A stretch of 10,486 bases of DNA from assembly GCA_023255095.1 (NCBI GenBank), contig JALRJJ010000037.1:1-10486 (forward strand), written 5' to 3'. The DNA is from a bacterium. GTDB taxonomy: Bacteria; Fidelibacterota; Marinisomatia; Marinisomatales; Marinisomataceae. Position 1 is the first letter of the stretch. Every line of letters begins with the position of its first letter. A program made the position numbers and the translations under genes. Under the pieces are notes generated by a model. It was not told where the DNA came from. It searched no databases and saw nothing but the letters and a program-made list of their open reading frames with translations. Of this stretch, positions 1 through 7,153 are shown piece by piece.

Positions 1-148
1 CTATCGGCCACACCGGTTCACCGGTGACGCGATCGAAGACATAAAGCGATGCCTGCTTCGTCGGTTGCGCCACCGCCTTGATCGGACGACCATCGACGAT
101 AATGTCGAGCAGGATCGGGGCACAGGGAATATCATGATCCCAGATACC
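1..148 (-). CDS. PQQ-dependent dehydrogenase fragment (foreign, internal piece)
   Basis: Reading the minus strand from base 148 gives 49 uninterrupted residues that begin GIWDHDIPCAPILLDI and end DRVTGEPVWPI. The WDHDIP-type element, the KAVAQPTKQ element and the VFDRVTGEPVWPI ending are hallmarks of the eight-bladed propeller of pyrroloquinoline-quinone-dependent dehydrogenases, which are periplasmic alcohol or sugar oxidases. Only an internal piece is present: there is no start, and the frame is still open at base 1. The stretch is 60% G+C over the first 120 bases, against about a third in the adjacent aspS, so it comes from a different genome or region. It lies in a different frame from aspS, so it is not a functional fusion. 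The family call is good; the exact substrate class cannot be read from so short a fragment. Confidence 0.8.
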
Positions 149-150
149 AT
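139..150. other. Chimeric junction between aspS and a PQQ dehydrogenase piece
   Basis: The minus strand here reads ATGGTATCTGGGATC. Read as aspS it is MVSG, the normal sequence before the catalytic core. Read two bases later it is GIWD of the PQQ dehydrogenase. Both reading frames make sense through GGTATCTGG, so the two sequences share a short identical stretch at the join. Base composition changes abruptly at this point. A short shared overlap at a contig end is typical of a misassembly or chimeric read; a genuine rearrangement by microhomology is the alternative. Confidence 0.8.
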
Positions 151-759
151 AAATAGTTGCTTGTACATTTGCGGAGATTGAGGTAATGCATAAAATTTAC
201 CTTTGTGTACTCGGCTTGGAACTAGATAATCTCTTGCTCCCTCTGGAGTAGATTTCATCAATATAGGAGTTTCTATTTCAATAAAATCTAACTTTGATAA
301 ATAATTTCTCACAACTTGTGTAGTTTGGTGTCTAATGATAAGATTATTTTGCAAAGATTTATTCCTAAGTTCTAAATATCGGTATTTTAATCGATGCTCT
401 TCAGACGAACTCTCTCTATCATGAATTGACAGGGGTAAAGGGTTAGTTGAATTAATAATTTCACATGATTTCACAATAATTTCAATAGAACCTGTAGAAA
501 GATTTGGGTTCTTAAGACTATCTTCTCTTTCTGAAACTTTACCTTCTATTGTAATTACATCTTCTAAAGATATCTTTTTAATAATTGATGTTAAAGACTC
601 CGATTGGAATACAAGTTGAATAAGTCCAAATCTATCACGTAAATCTATAAATGTAATTTTGCCGTGAGTTCTGATAGAATGAACCCAACCTGACAGTATA
701 ACACTATCTTTAATGTTACCTGTCGATAATTCACCACATTTATGTGTTCGAAATTTCAT
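139..759 (-). CDS. aspS: Aspartyl-tRNA synthetase, N-terminal two-fifths only
   Basis: This is a class II aminoacyl-tRNA synthetase that charges tRNA-Asp (or tRNA-Asp and tRNA-Asn) in the cytoplasm. Residues 1-105 form the anticodon-binding OB fold, with SGWVHSIRTHGKITFIDLRD at 23-42. Motif 1 and the flipping loop follow (FIEIETPILMKSTPEGARDY, 159-178), then ALPQSPQMYKQLFMVSG (191-207), which lines the aspartyl-adenylate pocket. The expected FDRYFQIARCFRDED continuation is absent: homology stops at residue 207 and the frame then runs through unrelated G+C-rich DNA to a chance stop at base 1. Bacterial AspRS is about 590 residues, so most of the catalytic domain is missing. The ATG at 759 is the family start, although no clear Shine-Dalgarno precedes it. 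It lies 15 bases after atpC and is probably cotranscribed. His32 in the OB fold is the residue usual in non-discriminating AspRS. Confidence 0.93.
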
Positions 760-774
760 ATTTTAAAAATCTAT

Positions 775-1056
775 TTATTTTACTTCTTGAATGTCTTCAA
801 GAAGAAGTACGACTCTATCCTCAATATCATCAGCAGGATCAGAATTAATATCAACAATACCAGCTGAACAAGAAAAATCAATTTTCTCCTTCGCTGTTTT
901 CACTGATATTACACCTTCTTTTAGATTAATGATAGAATTAGTATGGTTTTTTAATATACCAAAATATCCACTTTCACCTGGGCATAGTGTATGAATAACA
1001 TCACTAAATTTATAGCTCTTTATAGGAGTAATAATTTCTAGTGTATATCCACTCAT
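775..1056 (-). CDS. atpC: F1 ATP synthase epsilon subunit, short form without C-terminal hairpin
   Basis: Epsilon is part of the central stalk of the F1Fo ATP synthase. It binds gamma and the c-ring and, in many bacteria, inhibits ATP hydrolysis through its C-terminal helices. The 93 residues cover the N-terminal beta-sandwich, with the family signature PGESGYFGILKNHTNSI at 26-42 and the strand LKEGVISVK at 45-53. The frame ends right after the sandwich (LLLEDIQEVK), where E. coli epsilon continues for about 45-50 residues of helical hairpin. The stop is followed at 15 bases by an intact aspS start, so this is a natural short form and not a truncation. The start overlaps the atpD stop by one base (TAATG), pointing to translational coupling. 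Loss of the hairpin implies that epsilon-type inhibition is absent here; that is inference. Confidence 0.93.
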   Translation of the reverse strand: MSGYTLEIITPIKSYKFSDVIHTLCPGESGYFGILKNHTNSIINLKEGVISVKTAKEKIDFSCSAGIVDINSDPADDIEDRVVLLLEDIQEVK

Positions 1057-2444
1057 TACTTTCTACCTTTTTCAATCGCTTCATCGATTGAACCAACATA
1101 TGAAAATGCATTCTCAGGTAAATCATCAACCTCACCATTAAGAATTGCTTCAAAGCCAGCAATAGAATCTTCTAGTTTAACGTATCTACCTTCAATACCG
1201 GTAAACTGTTCAGCAACAAAAAACGGTTGAGACATAAACTTTTGCATTTTTCTTGCTCTAGAAACAACCATTTTATCTTCGTCCGAAAGTTCATCCATTC
1301 CTAGAATCGCTATAATATCTTGAAGGTCTTTATACTGTTGTAATGTTGATTGAACAGACCTTGCAACATTATAATGTCTATCTCCAATAACTCTTGGATC
1401 AAGAATTCTTGAAGTCGATGTTAATGGATCAATTGCAGGATAAATTCCAAGCTCTGCAATCTTTCTTTCGAGAACTGAAGTAGCATCTAAATGAGCAAAA
1501 GCCGTAGCAGGGGCTGGATCAGTTAAATCATCAGCTGGTACGTATATAGCCTGTACGGAAGTAATTGAACCTTTTTTTGTAGAAGTGATTCTTTCTTGTA
1601 AATCTCCCATCTCAGTTGATAATGTCGGTTGATATCCAACAGCAGAAGGCATTCTTCCTAAAAGAGCTGATACTTCAGAACCAGCTTGAGTAAATCTAAA
1701 AATGTTATCAACAAATAATAAAACATCTCTACCTTCCTCATCACGGAAATATTCTGCCATAGTTAATGCACTTAAACCTACTCTCAGTCTCGCACCTGGA
1801 GGTTCATTCATTTGTCCAAAAACTAATGCAGTCTTATCTATCACCCCTGATTCAGTCATTTCTGCATAAAGGTCGTTACCTTCCCTGGTACGTTCTCCAA
1901 CGCCAGCAAAAACAGAAAATCCTCCATGTTCTGTTGCAATATTTCTAATCAATTCTTGGATTAATACAGTTTTTCCCACTCCAGCACCACCAAATAAACC
2001 TGTTTTTCCACCTCTAGTGTAGGGCTCCATAAGATCTACAACTTTAATACCAGTTTCGAACATTTCAGATGAAGTAGTTAGGGTATCTTGTGCAGGAGCG
2101 GAACGATGAATAGGAGACATTGTAGTTTTACCAAGATCGCCTTTTTGGTCAATTGGATTTCCTAAAACATCAAACATTCTTCCAAGAGTCTCTTTACCAA
2201 CTGGTACAGAAATAGGTTGTCCTGAGTCAGTTACTTTCTCACCCCTAACAAGTCCATCAGTTGAGTCCATAGCAATAGTTCTTACTACACCTTGACCAAG
2301 ATGTTGAGCAGTTTCCAAAACTAAATTTGAACCATCATTTCTTTTTATGCTCAATGCATTCATAATTCTCGGAAGATAACCTTCATCGAATTTCACATCG
2401 ACTACAGCACCTGTTATTTGTAATATTTTACCTTCGTTATTCAT
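1056..2444 (-). CDS. atpD: F1 ATP synthase beta subunit (catalytic)
   Basis: Beta carries the catalytic nucleotide sites of the cytoplasmic F1 head and makes ATP from ADP and phosphate as gamma rotates. The length of 462 residues is normal. The N-terminal beta barrel covers 1-80. The P-loop GGAGVGKT is at 152-159, the catalytic glutamate is in GVGERTREGNDLY (E184), and the Walker B strand is LLFVDN at 242-247. The DELSDED loop at 384-390 is the DELSEED lever that contacts gamma. All key residues are present, so the enzyme should be active. The start ATG has an AAGGGGA Shine-Dalgarno that overlaps the atpG stop, with 10 bases between the genes. It overlaps atpC by one base downstream. Confidence 0.98.
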   Translation of the reverse strand: MNNEGKILQITGAVVDVKFDEGYLPRIMNALSIKRNDGSNLVLETAQHLGQGVVRTIAMDSTDGLVRGEKVTDSGQPISVPVGKETLGRMFDVLGNPIDQKGDLGKTTMSPIHRSAPAQDTLTTSSEMFETGIKVVDLMEPYTRGGKTGLFGGAGVGKTVLIQELIRNIATEHGGFSVFAGVGERTREGNDLYAEMTESGVIDKTALVFGQMNEPPGARLRVGLSALTMAEYFRDEEGRDVLLFVDNIFRFTQAGSEVSALLGRMPSAVGYQPTLSTEMGDLQERITSTKKGSITSVQAIYVPADDLTDPAPATAFAHLDATSVLERKIAELGIYPAIDPLTSTSRILDPRVIGDRHYNVARSVQSTLQQYKDLQDIIAILGMDELSDEDKMVVSRARKMQKFMSQPFFVAEQFTGIEGRYVKLEDSIAGFEAILNGEVDDLPENAFSYVGSIDEAIEKGRK

Positions 2445-2454
2445 TTTTTTCCCC

Positions 2455-3312
2455 TTAATCTACTAATGCTTCCGCACCACCAACAATCTCCAACATTTCT
2501 GTAGTGATTGCTGCTTGACGCGCTTTGTTAAATTCTAGTTTTAAATCTTTGATAATTTCTTTGGCATTTTCAGTCGCATTGTCCATCGCAATCATTCTTG
2601 CAGCTTCTTCACTACTGTAAGACTCAAGAAGCTGCTGCCACATCTGAACTTTGATATGCTTTGGAATTAACATGCTAACAATTTGTTTTTGTCCTGGTTC
2701 ATAATCATAATTATAATTTTTTATATTATAGTTTAAGGTAAAATCGACAGGCAAAACCTTTTCCATAACCAATTCTTGAGAGGACAAAGTCTTGAAGCGG
2801 TTATAGATAACGTGAACTTCATCTACTTCATTGCTTTCAAAAGCGTTTATAAAACTTTCAGAAATTTCTGATGCCGTTTGAAAACTCATATCTCTCCAAA
2901 AGTCAAAAAACTTTTCTTGAACATTAAAATTTCTTTTTGAAAAATATTCTGATGATTTTTTTCCAAGACAAAAAAGTTTTACCTTGTCTTTCCCAAGTCT
3001 AGAGATTTCTTTCTCTGCTAACCTAATGACACTTGAATTAAAAGAACCTGCAAACCCTCTATCGCTTGTAATTACAATCAATCCAATATTTTGTACTTCT
3101 CTTTTTTCAACAAGAGAAATATCAGATGATGAGACTTGCGGAAGTATTCGACAAATTAACTCCTGAGTATTAAGGGAATATGGCCTAGATATTTCCATTT
3201 TCTCTTGAGCCTTTTTTACTTTGGCAGCAGCGACCATTTTCATGGCTTTTGTTACTTGCTGAATACTTGTAACAGATTTAATACGTTCAGATAGATTTTT
3301 AAGGTTAGCCAT
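2455..3312 (-). CDS. atpG: F1 ATP synthase gamma subunit (rotor shaft)
   Basis: Gamma forms the coiled-coil rotor that runs through the alpha3beta3 head and sits on the c-ring. The 285 residues have the two conserved terminal helices: LSERIKSVTSIQQVTKAMKM at 7-26 followed by VAAAKVKKAQ, and the C-terminal NATENAKEIIKDL...NKARQAAITTEMLEIVGGAEAL. The middle Rossmann-like domain is recognisable by LIVITSDRGFAGSFNSSVI near 78-96. The middle of the protein is more divergent, as is usual for this subunit. The start ATG overlaps the atpA stop by one base (TAATG), so translation is probably coupled. Ten bases separate its stop from atpD. Confidence 0.97.
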   Translation of the reverse strand: MANLKNLSERIKSVTSIQQVTKAMKMVAAAKVKKAQEKMEISRPYSLNTQELICRILPQVSSSDISLVEKREVQNIGLIVITSDRGFAGSFNSSVIRLAEKEISRLGKDKVKLFCLGKKSSEYFSKRNFNVQEKFFDFWRDMSFQTASEISESFINAFESNEVDEVHVIYNRFKTLSSQELVMEKVLPVDFTLNYNIKNYNYDYEPGQKQIVSMLIPKHIKVQMWQQLLESYSSEEAARMIAMDNATENAKEIIKDLKLEFNKARQAAITTEMLEIVGGAEALVD

Positions 3313-4829
3313 TAAAACTTCTTCTTAAATTCCTCAACGGCACTGTTCATTTTCTTAGATAAGTCATCAGTAATATCGCCAGTACTAATTATTTCACCTA
3401 ATAAATCTGAATGTTTGCTTTCAAAATGTTCTAAAAGTCCTATCTCAAATTCTTTAACTGATTCCAAATCTATATCATCAAGATATCCTTGACTAGCAGC
3501 ATAGATGATAACAACCTGTTTTTCAGTTGGCATCGGCACATATTGATTTTGTTTTAAAATCTCTACCATTCTTCTACCCCTTGTAATTTGAGCAGCAGTT
3601 GAATCATCAAGATCTGAAGCAAATTTTGCAAATGCTTCTAATTCTCTAAATTGGGCCAAATCTAATCTTAGTTTTCCAGCAATTTTCTTCATTGCTTTAA
3701 TTTGAGCACTTCCTCCTACTCTTGAAACTGACAATCCAACATCAACCGCTGGACGGACACCACCATTAAATAAGTTTGTATCTAAATAAATTTGCCCATC
3801 AGTAATAGAAATTACATTCGTGGGAATATAAGCTGATACATCTCCCTCTTGAGTTTCAATAACAGGTAGTGCTGTTAAAGACCCAGACCCTAAGTCTTTT
3901 GATAATTTTGAAGCTCTTTCTAATAAACGACTATGCAAATAGAAAACATCTCCAGGGAAAGCTTCTCTACCTGGAGGTCTTCTTAATACAAGTGACATTT
4001 GTCTATATGCTGTTGCTTGCTTTGATAAATCATCATAAACAATCAATCCATGCATTCCATTATCTCGGTAATACTCACCCATTGCACAACCAGCGTACGG
4101 AGCAATATATTGTAAAGGTGCCGGATCAGATGCATTAGCGACTACAACTGTTGTGTATTCCATAGCTCCATTCGCTTCAAGTTCAGCAACTAGCTTTGCA
4201 ACAGTTGATGCTTTCTGACCTACAGCCACATAAATGCAGTAAACAGGACTATCAGATTTATGAGTTGATTTCTGATTAATAATGGCGTCAATTGCAATTG
4301 CAGATTTCCCTGTTTGTCTATCTCCAATAATCAACTCTCTTTGTCCTCTTCCAATAGGAATCATACTATCAATAGATTTTAGACCAGTCTGAAGGGGTTC
4401 TTTAACTGGAAATCTTTGCATAACTCCCAAGGCTTTTCTTTCAATTGGTAATGAATTCTTAGCATTGATTGGGCCTTTACCATCAACAGGTTGCCCAAGA
4501 GGATCTACAACCCTACCCAATAATTCTTTTCCGACTGGTACTTCAACAACTTTTCCAGTTCTTTTAACTGTATCGCCTTCCTTCACTAGACTACTGTCAC
4601 CAAAGAGCACCACACCAACATTTTCTTCTTCTAAATTCAAAGCCATTCCAAAAACGTTGTTTGGAAATTCAACTAATTCTGAACTCATGACGTTACCAAG
4701 ACCACTTGTTCTGGCAACACCATCACCTATTTCTAAGACTTCACCAACCTCATTAACATCAACTCCAGCATTAATGTTATTGATCTGACTTCTTAACAAA
4801 TCACCTATTTCATTTGTTTTAATGTCCAT
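3312..4829 (-). CDS. atpA: F1 ATP synthase alpha subunit
   Basis: Alpha is the non-catalytic nucleotide-binding partner of beta in the F1 head. The length of 505 residues is standard. Residues 1-25 form the N-terminal segment that contacts delta, and the beta barrel follows to about 95. The P-loop GDRQTGKS is at 169-176. The arginine finger that reaches into the beta active site is R370 in SVSRVGG. The GRRMVEILKQNQYVPMPTEKQ region marks the C-terminal helical domain. The start codon directly follows the atpH stop (TAA-ATG) and has a TAGGGG Shine-Dalgarno six bases upstream, inside the end of atpH. No residue expected for function is missing. Confidence 0.98.
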   Translation of the reverse strand: MDIKTNEIGDLLRSQINNINAGVDVNEVGEVLEIGDGVARTSGLGNVMSSELVEFPNNVFGMALNLEEENVGVVLFGDSSLVKEGDTVKRTGKVVEVPVGKELLGRVVDPLGQPVDGKGPINAKNSLPIERKALGVMQRFPVKEPLQTGLKSIDSMIPIGRGQRELIIGDRQTGKSAIAIDAIINQKSTHKSDSPVYCIYVAVGQKASTVAKLVAELEANGAMEYTTVVVANASDPAPLQYIAPYAGCAMGEYYRDNGMHGLIVYDDLSKQATAYRQMSLVLRRPPGREAFPGDVFYLHSRLLERASKLSKDLGSGSLTALPVIETQEGDVSAYIPTNVISITDGQIYLDTNLFNGGVRPAVDVGLSVSRVGGSAQIKAMKKIAGKLRLDLAQFRELEAFAKFASDLDDSTAAQITRGRRMVEILKQNQYVPMPTEKQVVIIYAASQGYLDDIDLESVKEFEIGLLEHFESKHSDLLGEIISTGDITDDLSKKMNSAVEEFKKKF

Positions 4830-5372
4830 TTATACCCCTATTAATTTTGATTTTGCATTTTCTAGTTTAGTAAGCAGAGAATTGTCATATAAAACATCAT
4901 CTACTTTTATCTTAAGACCACCAAGCAGCTTACTATCAACAAAGAAATTTATATTAATTTTCTTGTTTAAAATTTCACTTAATGAACTTTTTATATCTTC
5001 CATGAGAGCCGTTTCAAGTTTTTGTGATGAAGTAATCTCTACGAAAGCTATGTTTAATTTGTCTTTGGAAAGCAAAGTAAAGTGCTTGTCAATCTGATTA
5101 ATCAAATTAATATCATTGTTTTCAATTACAACTTTTAAAATCTCAAACAAGGTTTCATGCATCGAACCAACCAATGCGATTTCAAAAAGATTGACTTTTT
5201 CCATTGTGCTAACAGATTTAGACTTAAAAAAAGAACCTACTGTTAAATCATTTTTCATTGAAGTACTTAATTCAAGAAGTCCACTTTTGACTTTGAGAAA
5301 GTCCTCAAACGTGTTTACACTATTGTTCAAATTTTCAGAATAAATTCTTATTTTTTTATGATTTTGCTTCAT
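4830..5372 (-). CDS. atpH: F1 ATP synthase delta subunit (stator)
   Basis: Delta sits on top of F1 and joins the alpha N-termini to the b stalk (E. coli delta, mitochondrial OSCP). It has 180 residues, the usual family length. The N-terminal helical bundle covers about 1-105 and is poorly conserved. The C-terminal signature LLGGLKIKVDDVLYDNSLLT at 148-167 matches the family's G-G-hydrophobic-x-D...D-x-S motif. It is the most divergent of the soluble subunits here, as is common. It overlaps the end of atpF by 17 bases and abuts atpA with no gap. The position between b and alpha is the classical bacterial atp order and supports the call. Confidence 0.93.
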   Translation of the reverse strand: MKQNHKKIRIYSENLNNSVNTFEDFLKVKSGLLELSTSMKNDLTVGSFFKSKSVSTMEKVNLFEIALVGSMHETLFEILKVVIENNDINLINQIDKHFTLLSKDKLNIAFVEITSSQKLETALMEDIKSSLSEILNKKININFFVDSKLLGGLKIKVDDVLYDNSLLTKLENAKSKLIGV

Positions 5373-5928
5373 CTGCTTTCATTGTTTCAAGCGATGATTT
5401 AACAAATTTCTTGTTATCATCATCATTAATATTTCTCTGTAAAACTTTTGTAGCTAAATCTAAAGAAAGACTAACAACCTCTTCTTTAATTTCCTTAATA
5501 GCACGTTTTTTTTCAATTTCGATTTTTGATTTTGCTTCATCTAAAAACTCATTAGATTTAGCTTTTGCATCTTCAAGAATTTTGGCAGCTGATTCATCTG
5601 CTTTTAACTTGCTATCATTGACAATTGCTTTACCTTCTTTTTTGGCATCATTAAGAATTTTTTCTGACTCTTCTTTAATTTTCTCTAAGTCAGTCTTTGC
5701 GCTTTCTGCCATTTGTAGAGAACTTGCGATTTCCTTCTCCCTTTCATCAAGAAAGTTAAGCAAAGGATTCCATGCAAATTTTCTAAGAACAAAAAGTACT
5801 GTCATAAAAATTACTAATGACCAAACATAAGTACCCAATTCTGGAGTAAGTAAGGGATTAACACCCTTACTATTCTCTTCCAGTATTAGAAAACTTATAC
5901 CAAATATTGGCGTTAATATTAAGTTCAT
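5356..5928 (-). CDS. atpF: Fo ATP synthase b subunit (peripheral stalk)
   Basis: Subunit b anchors the stator in the membrane and reaches up to delta and F1. The 190 residues comprise a hydrophobic N-terminus (MNLILTPIFGISFLIL, 1-16), a membrane helix at 32-48 (LGTYVWSLVIFMTVLFV), the conserved RKFAWNPLLNFLDEREKEI at 49-67, and a long Lys/Glu/Ala-rich coiled coil to about 155. The first hydrophobic stretch before the true membrane anchor is an addition over E. coli b and could be a cleaved signal peptide or a re-entrant segment. The start is supported by AGGA at 5935-5938, six bases from ATG. There are 18 bases after atpE and a 17-base overlap with atpH. Only one b gene is seen, so the stalk is probably a homodimer. 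Confidence 0.96.
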   Translation of the reverse strand: MNLILTPIFGISFLILEENSKGVNPLLTPELGTYVWSLVIFMTVLFVLRKFAWNPLLNFLDEREKEIASSLQMAESAKTDLEKIKEESEKILNDAKKEGKAIVNDSKLKADESAAKILEDAKAKSNEFLDEAKSKIEIEKKRAIKEIKEEVVSLSLDLATKVLQRNINDDDNKKFVKSSLETMKADEAKS

Positions 5929-5946
5929 ATTATTTCCTTATTTTGA

Positions 5947-6129
5947 TTATAGAACTAATGATAATAATCCAAGCAAAATTGCTGCACCTTCAACCAAAAT
6001 AGCTAGAAGAAATGTTTGAGATCTAATTTCTCCAGCTGCTTCAGGTTGTCTTGCTATAGCTTGAGCAACTCCATAACCAATTAATCCGATGCCTATTCCA
6101 GCACCAATTACTGCTAACCCTGCTCCCAT
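5947..6129 (-). CDS. atpE: Fo ATP synthase c subunit (rotor ring), proton type
   Basis: Subunit c forms the membrane rotor ring. The protein is only 60 residues, shorter than the usual 70-90, but complete as a two-helix hairpin. Helix 1 has the glycine repeat GAGIGIGLIGYG (9-20), the polar loop is ARQPEAAGEIR (26-36), and helix 2 is FLLAILVEGAAILLGLLSLVL, with E47 as the ion-carrying carboxylate. The residue after E47 is Gly, and the helix 1 position that is Gln in sodium-type rings (Q32 of Ilyobacter) is Ile, so a proton-driven ring is inferred. The start is firm: GGAG at 6137-6140, seven bases before ATG. It lies between atpB (19 bases) and atpF (18 bases). Confidence 0.97.
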   Translation of the reverse strand: MGAGLAVIGAGIGIGLIGYGVAQAIARQPEAAGEIRSQTFLLAILVEGAAILLGLLSLVL

Positions 6130-6136
6130 AATGAGA

Positions 6137-6140
6137 CTCC
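6137..6140 (-). promoter_or_regulatory. Shine-Dalgarno of atpE
   Basis: The minus strand reads GGAG followed by TCTCATT and then ATG. This is one of the best ribosome-binding sites in the block, and it fixes the short 60-residue form of subunit c. A strong site fits the need for many c copies per complex. Confidence 0.8.
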
Positions 6141-6148
6141 TTTTTTTA

Positions 6149-7123
6149 TTAGTGATCTACGTGAATTGCCATTCCGATAAAAACGGCAGTTAATAATGCA
6201 AAAACATATGCCTGAATTACTGCAACAAGCAGTTCAAGCATTGTTAATCCTAATGCAAGTGAAACTGAGAAGGGGGCTATGCCTAAACCAGCCAAGCCTC
6301 CTATTTCTGCAGTGGCACTAAAAATAAATGTTATAAAAATAACTAAAGCTATGTGTCCACCCATCATATTGCCTGCTAACCTAAGTGTTAGAGCTAAAGG
6401 TCTAATAAATAAACCCATAAATTCAATCGGCACAACAACAAAGTATAGAGGCCAAGGCAATCCGGATGGAGCGAGATTTTTCCAATGCTGAATGAAACCA
6501 TATTTTTTAATACCAGCAAAAATAAAAGCGCAAAAAGTAATGGTGGCTATTGCAAAAGTTACATTCACATTAGCTGTAACAGTATTTCCACCTTTTGAAA
6601 AAATATAAATTGAATCTATGTGAGATATCTTTCCAACAAGACCAAACAAATCGAAGATTGGAACTAATCCGAGTAAATTACCAAACAAAATAAAGAAAAA
6701 AATTGTATAAACTAAAGGAGCCCAGGAACGGTATTCTTTATCACCAATAAAATTCTTCAAAACATCATCTCTTAAGTATATTACAAACATTTCAATAATA
6801 CTCATGAATTTGGAGGGTATATTTTTTTTATTTGAAATATATTTTTGAATTAAAGTTACTATAGTCGTTACAGTTATTAATGAAACAAAAAATAGTAAAA
6901 AAACATGTTTAGTGATTCCTAAATCAATGTAAAATAGAGAATCAGAACTAATCCCCAAAAAACTAGAGATTTTCTGAGATAAGTTATCAAGGATTTCAAA
7001 TTCAAATAGATTTTTTGGACTATTTGCTACGTGATCAATGGCATATTGAGGAGCTTGATCCATTGTCCATTTTCCTGTTGTTTTTTCTCCTAGCATAGCG
7101 CCGGAATATAAACAGAAAGACAT
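6149..7123 (-). CDS. atpB: Fo ATP synthase a subunit with N-terminal extension
   Basis: Subunit a provides the two proton half-channels against the c-ring. The 324 residues are longer than the 271 of E. coli; the extra length is an N-terminal region of about 70 residues before the first membrane helix (about 73-93). The stator arginine is R248 in LRLAGNMMGGH. The helix 5/6 pair has H257 and E297, where E. coli has E219 and H245: the swapped arrangement found in mitochondria and many bacteria. Q304 in IQAYVFALLTAVFIGMAI matches E. coli Q252. The start is uncertain. The ATG at 7123 has no Shine-Dalgarno, while the ATG at 7063 (MDQAPQ) has AGGA nine bases upstream. Upstream of 7123 the frame stays open and hydrophobic (LPFFLFFN) to a stop at 7148-7150, suggestive of a signal peptide. 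Confidence 0.95.
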   Translation of the reverse strand: MSFCLYSGAMLGEKTTGKWTMDQAPQYAIDHVANSPKNLFEFEILDNLSQKISSFLGISSDSLFYIDLGITKHVFLLFFVSLITVTTIVTLIQKYISNKKNIPSKFMSIIEMFVIYLRDDVLKNFIGDKEYRSWAPLVYTIFFFILFGNLLGLVPIFDLFGLVGKISHIDSIYIFSKGGNTVTANVNVTFAIATITFCAFIFAGIKKYGFIQHWKNLAPSGLPWPLYFVVVPIEFMGLFIRPLALTLRLAGNMMGGHIALVIFITFIFSATAEIGGLAGLGIAPFSVSLALGLTMLELLVAVIQAYVFALLTAVFIGMAIHVDH

Positions 7124-7153
7124 ATTGAAAAACAGAAAAAAAGGAAGTTAAAA

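Noticed and set aside
4..138. 45-residue Arg/Ser-rich tail that appears to extend AspS to 252 residues
   Set aside because: It is the wrong frame of the PQQ dehydrogenase fragment, read through after the chimeric junction. The true coding frame of this DNA is two bases offset.
459..475. Possible parS-like TTTCAC...TTTCAC sequence in aspS
   Set aside because: It is a direct repeat of TTTCA rather than the TGTTTCACGTGAAACA palindrome, and lies inside a coding region. I saw no acceptable parS in the window.
761..774. Possible terminator or promoter between atpC and aspS
   Set aside because: The gap is only 15 bases of AT-rich sequence with no hairpin and no convincing promoter hexamers; read-through is more likely.
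4465..4788. 107-residue plus-strand open frame opposite the start of atpA
   Set aside because: It is low-complexity Ser/Thr/Pro/Leu antisense of a highly conserved gene, with no ribosome-binding site or family features.
5411..5830. 139-residue plus-strand open frame opposite atpF
   Set aside because: It is a Ser/Leu/Phe-rich mirror of the Lys/Glu/Ala coiled coil of subunit b, with no start signal or recognisable domain. The atpF frame is clearly the real one.
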